This document shows positions 1 to 11,670 of a stretch of DNA of 64,000 bases, piece by piece (within the stretch, counting starts at the first letter, position 1; every line of letters begins with the position of its first letter). The notes below the pieces were generated by a model. The model saw only the letters and a program-made list of their open reading frames with translations, was not told the origin of the DNA and did not search any database. This DNA is from Glandiceps talaboti (lineage: Eukaryota; Hemichordata; Enteropneusta; Spengelidae), in assembly GCF_964340395.1 (NCBI RefSeq), contig NC_135552.1:24673681-24737680 (forward strand). The letters run 5' to 3'. Position numbers and translations under genes: made by a program.

Positions 1-122
1 TCACTTAGGAATATTTTAGTTTGAATACTTTCATAACAGATATAATGATAATGTGACTGTAGCTGAAAGAGATGTAGTATTCTCTTTGGTATATATATAT
101 ATATATCATAAGAAGACGTTAC

Positions 123-3081
123 TTTATGAAATCCTCCAAAGTCTTGAACAGCCATGTATAGTTGGTACAAGCTCACAGGTACACCTTGCCAAAAAGGTAG
201 CCTTCTAATTGGCATATCTCTTGTTTTCATGAAGTTTATGACATTGTTTTGGAATTCTGCTGCTTTTTCCTGCCACACCTACATATAAGGATGATATCAT
301 AATATTTATAGTTGAATGTGAATATTACCATAATCATAAAACAAATTTAAATAAATATCTTATTTTTAAGGATAACCAACATAAATAAGTCTTCTTTATT
401 GGTGTAAGTTCAGTGTTAATGAATGCAGGGGGAAACAAGAGTGCCTAAATTTGTCATTCGGTAAGGTAAAAGTGAATTACACTCTTCTGACTTACAGTAT
501 GGCAAATTTAGTGAAACTAAGACAAGGCTAAAACCACTTGTCAAAGACAAGTGGTTTAAATCAATCATCAACCAGCAACTACAATGTCTTGTTTGCAGTA
601 TAAGGTCATAGGTTGAGTCTTTAATTACACATTGTAACTTATGCATGAACTTTATCTCAAGGAGACTTGGGGACTAAATTTCAAGCATTTTACTTGAATC
701 GCCTATTAGACAACTGTTTATCACATCTCAAAACAATCCAGTCTGACTTGACTTGTCCCATGAAGCTAATACTTGTGCTATGGTTGGATCATCTGGAAAA
801 TGAATTGAGATAATGAAACCAATACTAATTATTTTTCAGAACAGTGAGAACCCTTTCTCTCAAATTACTAGCAATTTCTTGAAATTACTAATTTTTTACC
901 TTTACATTAGATGCATACTTCATAGAGTTTACCAAAGATGACATAGCTGGACTCCACACATTTAGTCTAGACTTTGGCATCTCTCTGCCCTGTCAGAAAG
1001 AAGACCACAAGGACTTTAATGTCTTTTAACTATGGTATGTCATAGAATAAATAGCCACATGCTACAAAGATACATTTTCTGAAATCTTGAGCACACTTAA
1101 ATTGATCCACTAGAGAAAAGTTCAACAAGACTTCATAGAAAATGTAGTTTCCAACAAATATTTTATAGCATTTTTGAGTTATGCAGTAAATTATTTTGTT
1201 CACTACAAATAACACCAGTTCTGTAAAAATTTACATGAGCACCTAAGGTAATGTATGTGTATATTTCTCTAGTTCTGTAGACCATTTAGACATATGATTG
1301 AAAAGAAACTGCTCACACTTAAATGCTGTAAAGTGTTTGTAATATATATATGCAAGAAATGGCTTAATTTTGATAGTCCACCCTGAAGGTTAAGATGAAA
1401 GGTCATTAGCTAACAAGAAAGCTTTCAATGCCATGTGATTATATGGGGTTAGACACTTGAAGTTGAATGGAGTCTCTATGAATTAAAGATTTTGAGTTAT
1501 GCAGTAATATATTGTCAATGTTTTTACAAATATGGCACATTCACAACAGGTGATGAGTGCCAGAATTTACTTCTGAATTACATGTAAACATGATTTAAAA
1601 GAAATTGACAACAAATAAACACTACAAAATCAAACTGTCTGTAATATGCAAGAAATGGTTTGATTTTGATAATTGACCTGAAGGTCAAGGTCAAAGGTGA
1701 ATCTTTTACAGGAAAGCTTGCACCTGCTAATATAGGGGTAGACACTTGAATGAAGTCTAGTATGTATCACAGTTTTTGACATGCGGTAAATATCGATTCT
1801 TAACTACAAATATGGCCACCATTCGGTCAAATTTATGTCATTTAACAAAGTGACATACATATGTCCCATATAATGTCACCTTTGTGTCATGTTTGATTGA
1901 AATTCCATATTGCATGGCAGAGAAATGATGTATTATGGATGGCTGGAAGGAAGGACACATGGACTCAAACCATTGCAATACTATAGTCTCCATTTGGAAG
2001 ACTACAAAATCTTGAAAAATAATAAAAATGCAAATTGTATGTAGGAAAATTATGAGATTTCTAATGCTTTGTAATACAATAATTTCATTTCCTTTTCCCC
2101 CAGAAATAGATAACAAGTAATCATAGATGACACATTGTTAATAAGCGGAGATTTATATTGGAATGAGACACAGAGTACAGAGTACTTCCTTCGGTTCTTT
2201 CAAAAATTTGATTGAAGGGAACATGTAATGCTTGATCAGCCTTTGTATGTAGTAGATGTATTTTTGTGCATGAGACAGGAGGAATAATCCATGATAGTCA
2301 TGAACAACAGAGCTGGGAATGTACAACTGAATACTATCCATGTAAGGAATTTAGTCAACAAGATAAGATAAGATATATAGCTTTATTACAACTGTATAGA
2401 AAATAGACAATTTTATTTGGGTACATTATTAATAAGTGTAATAAAGATATTAAAGAACACTTCAATGAATTAGGCTAACGTTATAAATATATTAAGTAAA
2501 ACTATTTTCTTGATTAGATTATTTTATCTTCAATAAGTTGATAAATTTCTACAAGCATTTTAAACTATCAGTGAAAGCCAGGCTCATTTAAAGAATCATT
2601 TCACTTTTGATTGTTAAAATCACTCTGTATGGAAGACATAGCTCCCAATGAGATATTGGGTAGAAATCAGTATAAACATTTTGTGATATACCTCTCCAGT
2701 ATAAGTTAGTCATCATCTTTGAAAGTGTCTACGATATGCAATAATGACTCGATTTTGATAATTGTCCCTGGGTCAAAGGTCCAGGTCTTAAAAAAAAACT
2801 TGCACCTGATAATATGGAGTCAGACACTTGAATGGAGTCTCTGTGTATTACACTTTTTGACTTATACAAAAATAGTTATTTTCAACTACAATATGGCCAC
2901 TGTTCAGTCAAATTTGCATACATCATTACACAATGTGAAGTCTATATGTCCCATATATGTGTCACCTTTGAGAAATTTCATGTCGTAAGTCACCTTTGCG
3001 CAAGGTTTGAATAAAATTGTATACTGAATGTTGTATTATGGATGAATGAACATTTACATTTACACTCACACTAGTACACAA

Positions 3082-3126
<45 letters not shown>

Positions 3127-6100
3127 GACAGACACAGACACACAGACACATGCAAGGATGGACAGAGGCCAATTTGTAATAATGCCCCTTCAGGGAGTAA
3201 CAATACTATAGCCAGTTGAGAGTTGTGTATACAGTTGGATGGATAGTTGGGCCTATGGATCGGCCCAAATCCTTTATCACCTGCTCAGTATGTATAATGA
3301 TTTGCTTACAAAATAGATCCACACCACCCGAATCTCAAATTACCATGTATTCGTTCTCTCAAATTTAACATGTCCAGATGCTTGTTTAATATCTTTTGCA
3401 TGCTTTAAACTATGGCTGTTAAAAGGCTCACCTTTTAGGAAAATCAATCGTTATTATCTATTTTGTGCTTTCATGACACTCTTTAAACAGAAATATTTGA
3501 TAGTTACTATGTATTTTTGTAGATAAATTTATTCAGTTAATGGAAAGTGCAGTCTTAAAGATGCATAAAACTTCCATCTTTACAAGGTTTAATTACAAAA
3601 CCGAACATGAGACTGAGAGAGGAAATGAATCAGAAGGAATATCAGCATTTAAAGATATCTTACTGACATACATTATAAAAATCAATACATCTGGTAATCT
3701 ATGGATTGATGGAAATTTTATAGATTAATTACCTGAATGCCATTGCTTTCTACTTTCTTGTACACCATTTCTGTTTTCCTTTTCTTTCCGGGCTTTGTTC
3801 CCGATTTCTTTTCTTTTGGAAGGCTACTACTGGCTTTTGATACATTGTTCCTTTGAAATTCTGTACAGTGTAAGTTTCAATAGCAAAAACATGTCAATAA
3901 GTCTGTATGTAAAAGTAAAAAAAATCTAGGATATGTTTTCTCATTTAAATTTCATGCAGTGACTGTTTTAATATTTTGTGCATCTAGGATATGTTTTCTC
4001 ATTTAATTTTTCATGCAGTGACTGTTTTACTATTTTGTGCATGTAAACCTTCGATCGTTACTTTGTGTTCAAAGTGTTTCATGTTTGGTATATTGTTTGA
4101 GGTTACACAATTGTAACACCATTACTTGGAGTGAAGCTCAAGTTTTATTGAATATTTTTTGACATACCCGAGTTGGTAGTAATGACTCAATTGTATGTAC
4201 TAATGATTTTCAATAAAATTTGAAGTTTTTAATAAGAGGCAGACATGATCACAAGCTGAGTTTGGTGGAACTTTGTTTTTTTCTGCATTGTACAAACAGT
4301 GTATTTTGAGTTACCATTATCAATATCATTTGAGGTATAGACTGATTGTGCTGTTTTCATTTTGAAAGTGACAGTTCTTTTCGGAGAAGCTTGCCGAAGC
4401 TGTTAAGTGAACTGTCACGATCAGTGAGCCTGATCACACAAGGTTTCACATTGAGATTGACACGTAAAAGGTAACCCAAACATCACATACACAGTGTGGA
4501 CTCTTAATTTAGTTAATGATAATATAAACAGTAAATGCATAAAAGAAACAAAATTCAGTTGGCTGATGACCATGGATTTCGTTTGAACTTCAAGAAATTA
4601 TACCTCATGTCTATTGTAACTGCAGTAGTGTGCATGCTGTTACTCTTTATATCATTAACTTAATAAAGAGTTGACACAAAGTGTGTAAGTGATGTTTGTG
4701 TGTTATCTTTTTGGTATCTATCTCAACATGAAACCTTGTGATCAGGCTCATTGATCTTGATAGTTCGTCTAATCACTTGGGCAAACTTCTTTGAAAAGAG
4801 CCGTAAATCAACACATAGTTAGCTGTACAGTACAGTTTTGTAAAGTGTTTGGAAGAATGAGTCACTTCATTCTCCTTACATGAGAAGACAAGTCTCACTA
4901 TAACAAGCAATCCCATACTATACCTAGGATATTTAGAAGAATGCTTCACTTCTTGTCATTAACCTTGCAATTCATGTAGCATACATTATAAAAACTGACT
5001 TTAAAAGCAAATTACATTTGAGGATGACATTCAGTTGTCAAGGTGTTACTTCTGGTATATATTTGATGACTGCTAACAAGATAACATTGCTATTTGTAAG
5101 CACTTTAAGAGGTGTGACATACTGTAGATCAAACTTGTCACACTGAAATACTATTTAGTCTTTTTACAAAGCGACTTTCAGTTTCACACTTAGTTGTTAG
5201 TGTCAAGATCAAATGGCATATAGGTGATGTTCATGAATAACCCTTGATAATGTCACCATTTCTGTAGGGGTCAAAAATTGTTCTGCTGCATGTATGATGA
5301 TTGTCACATAATTTGAACTTGGACTAGAAAACTGTAACCTTCACTTTCTAAAATGTGGTACATATGTCACTGACATATGTCAATTCAATATAGCCAATAA
5401 ACTTAAAAATTTTCTTTCTCTAAAAAAAAAAATGCAGATGTTCGTTTTTACTTTGATCAAACAATAGGGCAAGAACTACTACCACTACAAGCATGTAATG
5501 TTAGAAATATCCTTACTTTAGTTTATTAAATTCACACATTTTTGTTTTACCTCAGTCTGCAGAAACATGAAAATCAAACCTGTTGATTCATCAACAAGTT
5601 ATGAAAGTTTAGTTAAAATGAGCAAACTACCTTTGTTTTCTGTTGGTTTCTCTTGATACCTATACTGGCATAATTCTAGACGGTCAGTACATGGTGTAAG
5701 AACTAAACTATCAGCTTCCTCGATTGCTTCTCGTAGAGCCTTGTTGTTTGTGCATGAGGTTGAAGTCTGTATCTTTCTTTTCTTCTTTGGTTTCTGGACA
5801 ATTAATAGTAAGTCTTACGGGTATTGTTATCTACGTTTTCTATTACTGTTTACATAAGAAACTAGAGACTGAAAACTACTTACATGCGATTTATATGTAA
5901 ATTTTTTCTAAATGTCACAATTAAAAACTAACATTATCAGTTTGAATGTTTGATACACCAGGGGCAGTTTAGATATGTAACAATTACTAGAATTAGTGTC
6001 CTTGGAGTAAATGTGATGATGAACAAGACCTAGATCATTTAAATTGTTCATTGACAGCACAAATTGATGTACGTTTCTGGTTGAAAGTGCCGAGGCAAAC

Positions 6101-8723
6101 ACTGATTTCTGACCTTGTGATGTTGTATATCCTCTTTTCCAATATTCAGCTGGCCTCTATATCTAATTAAACTTTATATGTGTGTTTGTTTTATTCTACA
6201 CACTTGGCATAGCCATGAACCATATAATGCTACAAATCAATTTGATAATCAGTTTAGTACAACAATTCAGGGCTGTATGGTAATGTACTTACACTGACAC
6301 GACAGATCTTATCTACTTCATGAACATATACTATACTTGATGATTGAGGGCTCCCTTGAATTCTTCACATCACTGTATAAATTTCTTATACCTGTTCTCA
6401 TATGCAGTGCACATTTGACTTTCATTTTATAGTATTAAGTTTGAACAGAAAATGCTCACAAAATTTCATTCAAAATATATAATAGATGTCAACATAAGCT
6501 GGATACTTATACAAAAAAACGTCATGTATTTAATCCCATTTATTTCGTTGCTGATTACTGAATGTGCAGTCATGTATTTCACAATTTTAACCATTGAGGG
6601 CTCCCTTCAACTCTTCGAACCATGGTTATCCTTGCTACATTTAATAGATATTTACATTTACCTTTGGTTCACTATTTTTTTTCGTTTTCCCATATACCTC
6701 GACATTATAATACAGAACCCAGGTGTGCGAGTGTCGTTTACCCAAAAACTCCACATGGTATGACGTGATATCGCCATCATCATCAGTGCTAACAAGACAG
6801 TTATCAGTTGGGTCTGGACACAGTATTGCTGGCCAACTGAAAAATAAGAATGTGATACAAATCTTATCATTTTAACATAAATTACTGATATCATTAAGTA
6901 CCTAAAGTCTTGTCATACACACCTGACAAATTTGGAAAAATTTGGAATTATTCTCACAAATTTTCTGACTGTGCGGAGAGACAATATTTTGGATTGATAT
7001 AACGATATCAAAGAAATCAAAAATTGGTGTTGTGGCTTGTTTACCAATCATATAGCCACACTTTGTGCATTATTTGTTCATTAATTATTCTCCTCTCCTT
7101 TTCATACTGAAAATAGAATCTTTTCCAATATTTTGAATGAAAGTGTTAAGTTTTCATATTTAGCAAATAATGACAGAACACGATGATGTGCACGTGTGAG
7201 TGCAAGTTTGGCATACTAGGTTCTCTGTGGCCATGCTTTTCCCGGGCATAGTGATCACCCTCCATTTGCATGCAGGTATGCAATGATGTTTTTGGTATTG
7301 CACTGCAGTGCAAATACCACTTGTATGTGCATGCACCTATGCCAGTAATCTATGGTATGCATGTGCAGCAATGCAAGTAAAATATGGTATGGTACATTTG
7401 TAAATTAAAGTAAATCTTACATAAGTACTAATTTTACATGTTTATTAAACAAAAGTGTGAATATCCTCTGTTTCAATAGAATAAATTTGAAATTTTATAA
7501 TCTCAACTTTTGCATGTTAATTCAATTTGCTTTATTATAAAGGTATAAATCCGCAATCTGCACAAGAACAAAGTGTAGACAATGTAACTTACCTTGCATA
7601 GCTAGGCATCTTAGCCCAGACGAGTGTACCTGCTGGAAGTTGACTATACACATAGAGATACCCATATTTGCTGGCAATTTGTTCATCACACTGTTCCTCT
7701 GGACATTCACACTTGTTACATTCTATATCTTGATTCATATTACAATACCATGGTTTATCCTCATGTAACAGTTCAGCTTCTGAGGAAGGAATTCGCCTCC
7801 ATTTAAGGCAAGACTTCTGTTCACACTGGACCCATGTCTGTCTTTTTATCTGTATATCAAAGTTTTGAGTGAAGTGACACAGGTAAAAAAAAGAAAGAAA
7901 TCAATATTTTTATATATTCAAGCTAAATACCAATGCCTACTTCACATCTTAATGACTTGGTTTTCTTAAGTCATGAAATGTGATATAAGCAAATAGAAAA
8001 AATATTTTACGATGTTTTTCCCTTTTGTTTTGTTTGTCACGAGTTGAATTCAACAAAGCAGTACATTTCCATTACAGTTTGAAGTGAACTTCAACTCCTT
8101 ATTAAAGAAGAGAGTTTAGTTTGTATATACATGTATATTTTAGCCATAAAATAGTATTCCATCTACCTTTTCTCTTGTTTTCTCATTCAAATTTTCATCA
8201 CCGTGCTCAAGTCTTTCGCACTTAGTTATGTTTGGTTTCACTTGTGTGTCCATGGCTACAACCTCCTTCCATTCTTCCAAGTCTACTGTCCTGGTCACAA
8301 GACCAGTACATGCCTGTTCTAGAAGTACAAGGTAAACATTTGTAATACTTTGCAAATAAACTTGGAAAATGCATACATTGAAGCAGAAGCTTAAAATTCA
8401 ATATAGACAACAAGTATCTACCTCTTCAACAACATTCTTTGGGTAATTCAGTAGTTCGATGTTGAGACATTAGTTCTCATCCTACAAAAGCAATTTTACT
8501 TTTAATGGATCTGTTTGGACCCCTAAATAAAGATATTTCTATAAATAAAATGCCGTGAAATTGAGAAATAGAAAAACAAGTGCATGGCATTAAAATTAGT
8601 AAAGTGTCAACAAAGAGGTATTTTATCCTTTCTACATACTGGCTTTATATTCATGAATACATACTACTACATACTGATTTGAAATTGATTGAGCTGCATT
8701 TTCAATTTTGGCCAATTTAGTTA

Positions 8724-8768
<45 letters not shown>

Positions 8769-8904
8769 AGTAAAATAATCTATTTTTATCCTACATTGAA
8801 CTATTGATCTTGCCCCACAAGTTAAATCTTTATTTTGTTTGCATGATAGTGTATATGTCACAATATTTTACATTACCTTTTCGTTTCTGATATCTTGTTA
8901 ACAT
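123..8904 (-). CDS. CW-PWWP-ARID chromatin-reader protein (ZCWPW1-like), partial, 7 exons seen
   Basis: Exons on the minus strand, in transcript order: 8904-8877, 8318-8167, 7849-7593, 6836-6698, 5793-5631, 3860-3733, 278-123. All have GT-AG borders and compatible phases, giving 341 codons without a stop; the gene continues past the left edge. Exon 3 encodes a zf-CW domain (WVQC, C-x4-C, KWRRIP, WYCNMN, C-x2-C) followed by the start of a PWWP domain (LVWAKMPSYA). Exon 4 completes the PWWP (SWPAILCPDP, SYHVEFLG, HTWV). Exon 5 opens with KPKKKRK, an SV40-type nuclear signal, and exon 6 has a second basic cluster (KPGKKRK). Exon 7 encodes the first half of an ARID fold (INFMKTRDMPI, LYQLYMAV, FGGFHK). 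CW and PWWP domains of this family read H3K4me3 and H3K36me3, and CW Cys spacing plus PWWP resemble ZCWPW1. The PWWP signature is degenerate (ASWP). The start is uncertain: ATG 8904 (A at -3) gives phase-matched splicing, while ATG 8253 has a strong Kozak context (GCCATGG). No function beyond chromatin reading can be claimed. Confidence 0.82.
1330..1575. repeat. Dispersed repeat family 1, copy 1
   Basis: Shares TGCAAGAAATGG, TTTTGATA, GACACTTGAA, ATGGAGTCTCT and ACAAATATGGC with the copies at 1636 and 2724. Direct orientation. Diverged, non-coding. Confidence 0.6.
1636..1962. repeat. Dispersed repeat family 1, copy 2
   Basis: A fuller copy running to the phrase TGTATTATGGATG. It contains AGGTCAAGGTCAAAGGTGA at 1682-1700, direct half-sites of nuclear-receptor type. 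It ends in a GGAAGGAAGGACAC tail. Confidence 0.65.
2724..3083. repeat. Dispersed repeat family 1, copy 3
   Basis: Aligned with copy 2 through ATTTTGATAATTG, TTGCACCTGATAATA, GACACTTGAATG, AATATGGCCAC, TATGTCCCATATA and TGTATTATGGATG. It ends where the CA microsatellite begins. Contains GGGTCAAAGGTCC at 2770-2782. Short ORFs over it are chance. Confidence 0.65.
3084..3150. repeat. (CA)n microsatellite with CAGA tail
   Basis: About 38 bases of CA dinucleotides followed by CAGA/CACAGA repeats. Confidence 0.95.
3925..4041. repeat. Two-copy tandem duplication, 58-bp unit
   Basis: 3925-3982 and 3983-4041 differ at only a few bases; both start TCTAGGATATGTTTTCTC and end ATTTTGTGCA. Recent duplication in an intron. 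Confidence 0.9.
4374..4803. mobile_element. Fold-back (long inverted repeat) element, about 430 bp
   Basis: The arm at about 4374-4545 is the imperfect reverse complement of about 4628-4803. Shared blocks include TGAGCCTGATCACA, AAGGTTTCA, TTGAGAT, CAAACATCAC and AGTTAATGATA. The arms are roughly 170 bp and the loop about 80 bp. No coding capacity; it looks like a non-autonomous fold-back transposon or MITE. It lies in an intron of the CW-PWWP-ARID gene. Confidence 0.75.
7175..7390. repeat. Dispersed repeat family 2, copy 1
   Basis: Starts GACAGAACACGATGATGT and contains TTTGCATGCAGGTATGCA, then ATGTTTTTGGTATTGCA and CAGTGCAAATAC. The same phrases recur near 15245 and 39205. Confidence 0.6.
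8450..8816. mobile_element. MITE family copy A (reverse of copy B)
   Basis: The right end reads ATCCTACATTGAACTATTG and then ATCTTGCCCC at 8789-8816. The body from 8467 matches the reverse complement of 35889-36240 almost end to end, with shared phrases TTAGTTCTCATCCTAC, AATGGATCTGTTT, TACATACTGGCTTT and CTACATACTGATTTGAAA. A (GTT)n microsatellite sits at the place where copy B has a poly-C tract. The left end is degenerate. Confidence 0.75.
8725..8769. repeat. (GTT)n microsatellite inside MITE copy A
   Basis: Fifteen uninterrupted GTT triplets. Confidence 0.95.
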
Positions 8905-9480
8905 TCTCGATATCTGTACATAATCAAAATGAAAGTGATAATATCAACACTTTGAATGCCACCTGAGCAATGTGAATGTGATGGTAATTTTATGCTCCAA
9001 TTTTCCTCATAAATCCACTGAGAGATACATACGCCATAAAAACGAAAGAAAGTGTAATTTTGCACACTTGTCAGATGGGACATTCATGCTTTTTGACTAA
9101 AATATGAAAACGCACATCAAACACCACAAGTTTCTCACGAATGCGGGTCAAATAGAAACGAATTTTACACATGTATCGGCGGGACCGGGAGTACATTCCG
9201 CCATTGCATATGGCAGGCTGGTTGAGGGAGGCAAATATTACCTGGTGTATATAATAATATATATACGACAATATTATTTTTGTTGGGAATTCACACACAG
9301 ATGTTACTTATAAGTTTACTCGTTATTATTGACTCATCATAAAGTTATGTTTTACGACACTGCTATGCTTATGTTATGAATATTTCACCCACCTTGTGTT
9401 GGCGTGTGCGTATGCAGACGACGAAATTTGAACGATTCAAAAGTTGAAGGCGCCATCAACGACAGAAAAACGCCACTATT
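8905..9480 (-). promoter_or_regulatory. Probable 5' region of the CW-PWWP-ARID gene
   Basis: CpG frequency rises between about 9100 and 9480. On the minus strand GATGGCGCC at about 9453 resembles a YY1-type initiator element. The exon bearing ATG 8904 starts at an acceptor (8914-8915), so a further 5' exon is expected upstream, but its donor could not be fixed. Confidence 0.3.
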
Positions 9481-11279
9481 TACGTTTTTTAACAATGACG
9501 TTAAAACCAACTTTTAAAAACTTTTCTTTTTTTTGTCTTCAAAGATATATTACGTGCAATGTATCATTACCATACAAATATAATATTGTCAGTGGGGGTG
9601 GGGTGGGGTCATCCTGCTTTGAAAATTTGAAACACAAACGTACGTATATGTATACATACATACATACATACATACATACATACATACATACATACATACA
9701 TACATACATACATACATACATACATACATACATACATACATACATACATACATACATACATACATACATACATACATACATACATACATACATACATACA
9801 TACATACATAATATGGTGCTGTCTTATAAAGTATTTGCGAGATAGTCAAACAGTACCACTCTGAGTCGGGATGAAATACCTGACATGTGAATATGATATG
9901 GGGGGGGTCATCATGTTATAGAAATATAAAGTGATGAAAAATTAGCCTGTTTTCGGTTTTACATAGAAGGGTGTCAGTGACTTTTCGTCAGACCGATGGA
10001 AAAATCTACACAAAGGCCAAAGAAACTGGACGGTCCGGATCCCTTACCTCATACTCTCTCTACGGTAATATTTTAGCTTATTTACGCACCATATTGTTTT
10101 CATAGTACTAGTAGCCTATCGTACTTTTGAAATCAGAGTTTACGACGAAAATAATGAGTATATGACGCGGGTATATGACGCCCATGTATGATATATACCC
10201 CTGGAAAATTAACACTCTTACCCTATAAATTTGGACGTGAGATACTCATATTTGTACCTGATTTATGGTGTTACTTAAATTTGCCACCTTCCACACGAGT
10301 ATGCATAGAAATTGCACAAAAAAATACGTATATACTGGGAGTTTATTTTGTGGAAGATAAGCCCTTACAGTATTTGTAATAAAGTGTTTGAGTTTATACG
10401 AAAAATATTGTGTGTATTCAACAGCATGTTTGAACATAGTCAGTCCACAGCTTGCAGACTGAGTAAGTCGTCCCTTCAGCGAAACCCGGGCACCGTCTGC
10501 AAGCAGGACTAGCTTGAACAGTATGGTAATTTCAAGGACTGGGAAACATTTGAAATCGCCGGTTAATCAAGACTTCAATCCGTATGTCTGATTATCTGAC
10601 GCGAGTTATTTATTAGACCAACCCTATTTCTCTCCAACACTATATCGGAATGTTTATGTATTTCATGTACGTAATAAATTATGTCCTTTGAATAACGGTG
10701 ACATGTAAACAAACACGATATATTTTAGTTCATGTTTCCATTTTATACTTCTTATCACTAAAAGCCAACATCCATGTTTTTTTTCAGTTGACGACGAGGA
10801 CAAAACTACGAGAAAGTTTTGTTTACAAACTTTCACGTAGGATTTGAATGGTACAGTACGATACACCATACACCATAACCAGGTACCATACTGTTGATAA
10901 TTGTTTCCAAAGACAGATACGCAAATTTTTAACCTCCAAATTGAGACTGATCAGCTGAAGCAATTTAATTTGTCCACGATTCCAAATTCAAAGAAAAAAT
11001 GTCAAACTGTATTTTTCCCAGTCCTTTTGGGGCAAACAGTAGACCGTGGACAAGCAAGGGTGATGAGGTCACTAGACAGTCCTTCCTACGTACCATGTAT
11101 GAACTGAGGAGAACAAATGGAAATGCGTTTTTAAAGTACCAGAAATAAAAATGCATATGAAACGTGTGTTAAAAGTGCTAGTAGTTATTACAACATCAAT
11201 GTACAAAGTCGATGAACTAAAACTTTCTGTCCAGGTCAAAACAGGTGACTCCGATGGTACGTCACATGATCAGTATGAA
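9481..11279. other. Intergenic interval between divergent genes
   Basis: Holds the CATA microsatellite and moderate CpG content around 9990-10620. No exon could be recognised; short ORFs show no domain. Confidence 0.5.
9650..9809. repeat. (CATA)n microsatellite, about 160 bp
   Basis: About 39 near-perfect CATA tetramers. Tyr/Ile/His and Met/Tyr/Val/Cys ORFs here are artefacts of the repeat. Confidence 0.97.
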
Positions 11280-11670
11280 GCCCTTTTATTGGTTTGCAGC
11301 TGCATCGCCATCTTTGTTGTCCCGAAGACTGAAAACTTGGATCTGAAGCTGAAGCTGAACGAATACATGAATTTGTTGTCCGCTAAAGTACACAGAAACC
11401 CAAATTTGGGTGTGGAGTGAAAGGTAAGAACACCTGTTTAGTATTATCCGTAATATCACAACATGTACTCCAACTCGTATGGCAAAACAAAGCGAATCCC
11501 ACTTCGCTCCGTTCGTAGTGAAACTTCTTGTTCACGCTCTGTCAACCTGAAACTTCGCAAAATGGGTTAATTTTTCGACTCGGGTGGCTCAACTTCGTGA
11601 GCTTTGCGAGCCCGTAGAATCGCTCTCGCCTTCACATCCACGTCCATAACATTCGTTGCGTGTCTTGAAA
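11280..11670 (+). promoter_or_regulatory. Candidate TMEM98 first (untranslated) exon and CpG-rich start region
   Basis: The donor AAG/GTAAGA at 11423-11424 is strong. About 16 CpGs fall in 11470-11670, against nearly none in typical 200-bp stretches here. A YY1-like GCCATCTT lies at about 11308. TMEM98 must have an upstream exon, because its start-codon exon begins at an acceptor (21601). The 89-codon ORF at 11151-11420 matches nothing I know. Confidence 0.35.

Larger units (their letters stand above)
279..3732. other. Intron of the CW-PWWP-ARID gene
   Basis: Three copies of repeat family 1 and a CA microsatellite. A phrase AAGATAAGATAAGATATA with TTTATT at about 2361-2390 may be a retroelement tail. 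No other coding sequence is seen. Confidence 0.7.

Noticed and set aside
8422-8481. A 60-nt exon with good splice sites just upstream of the CW-PWWP-ARID exon at 8318
   Set aside because: All three frames have stops and the sequence lies within MITE copy A. The exon at 8877-8913 matches the phase instead.
9444-9849. ORFs of up to 133 aa on both strands
   Set aside because: Pure products of the (CATA)n microsatellite; no codon bias or domain.
11151-11420. 89-aa ORF before a strong donor
   Set aside because: Ends in a stop before the donor and resembles nothing known; the segment is better read as an untranslated first exon.
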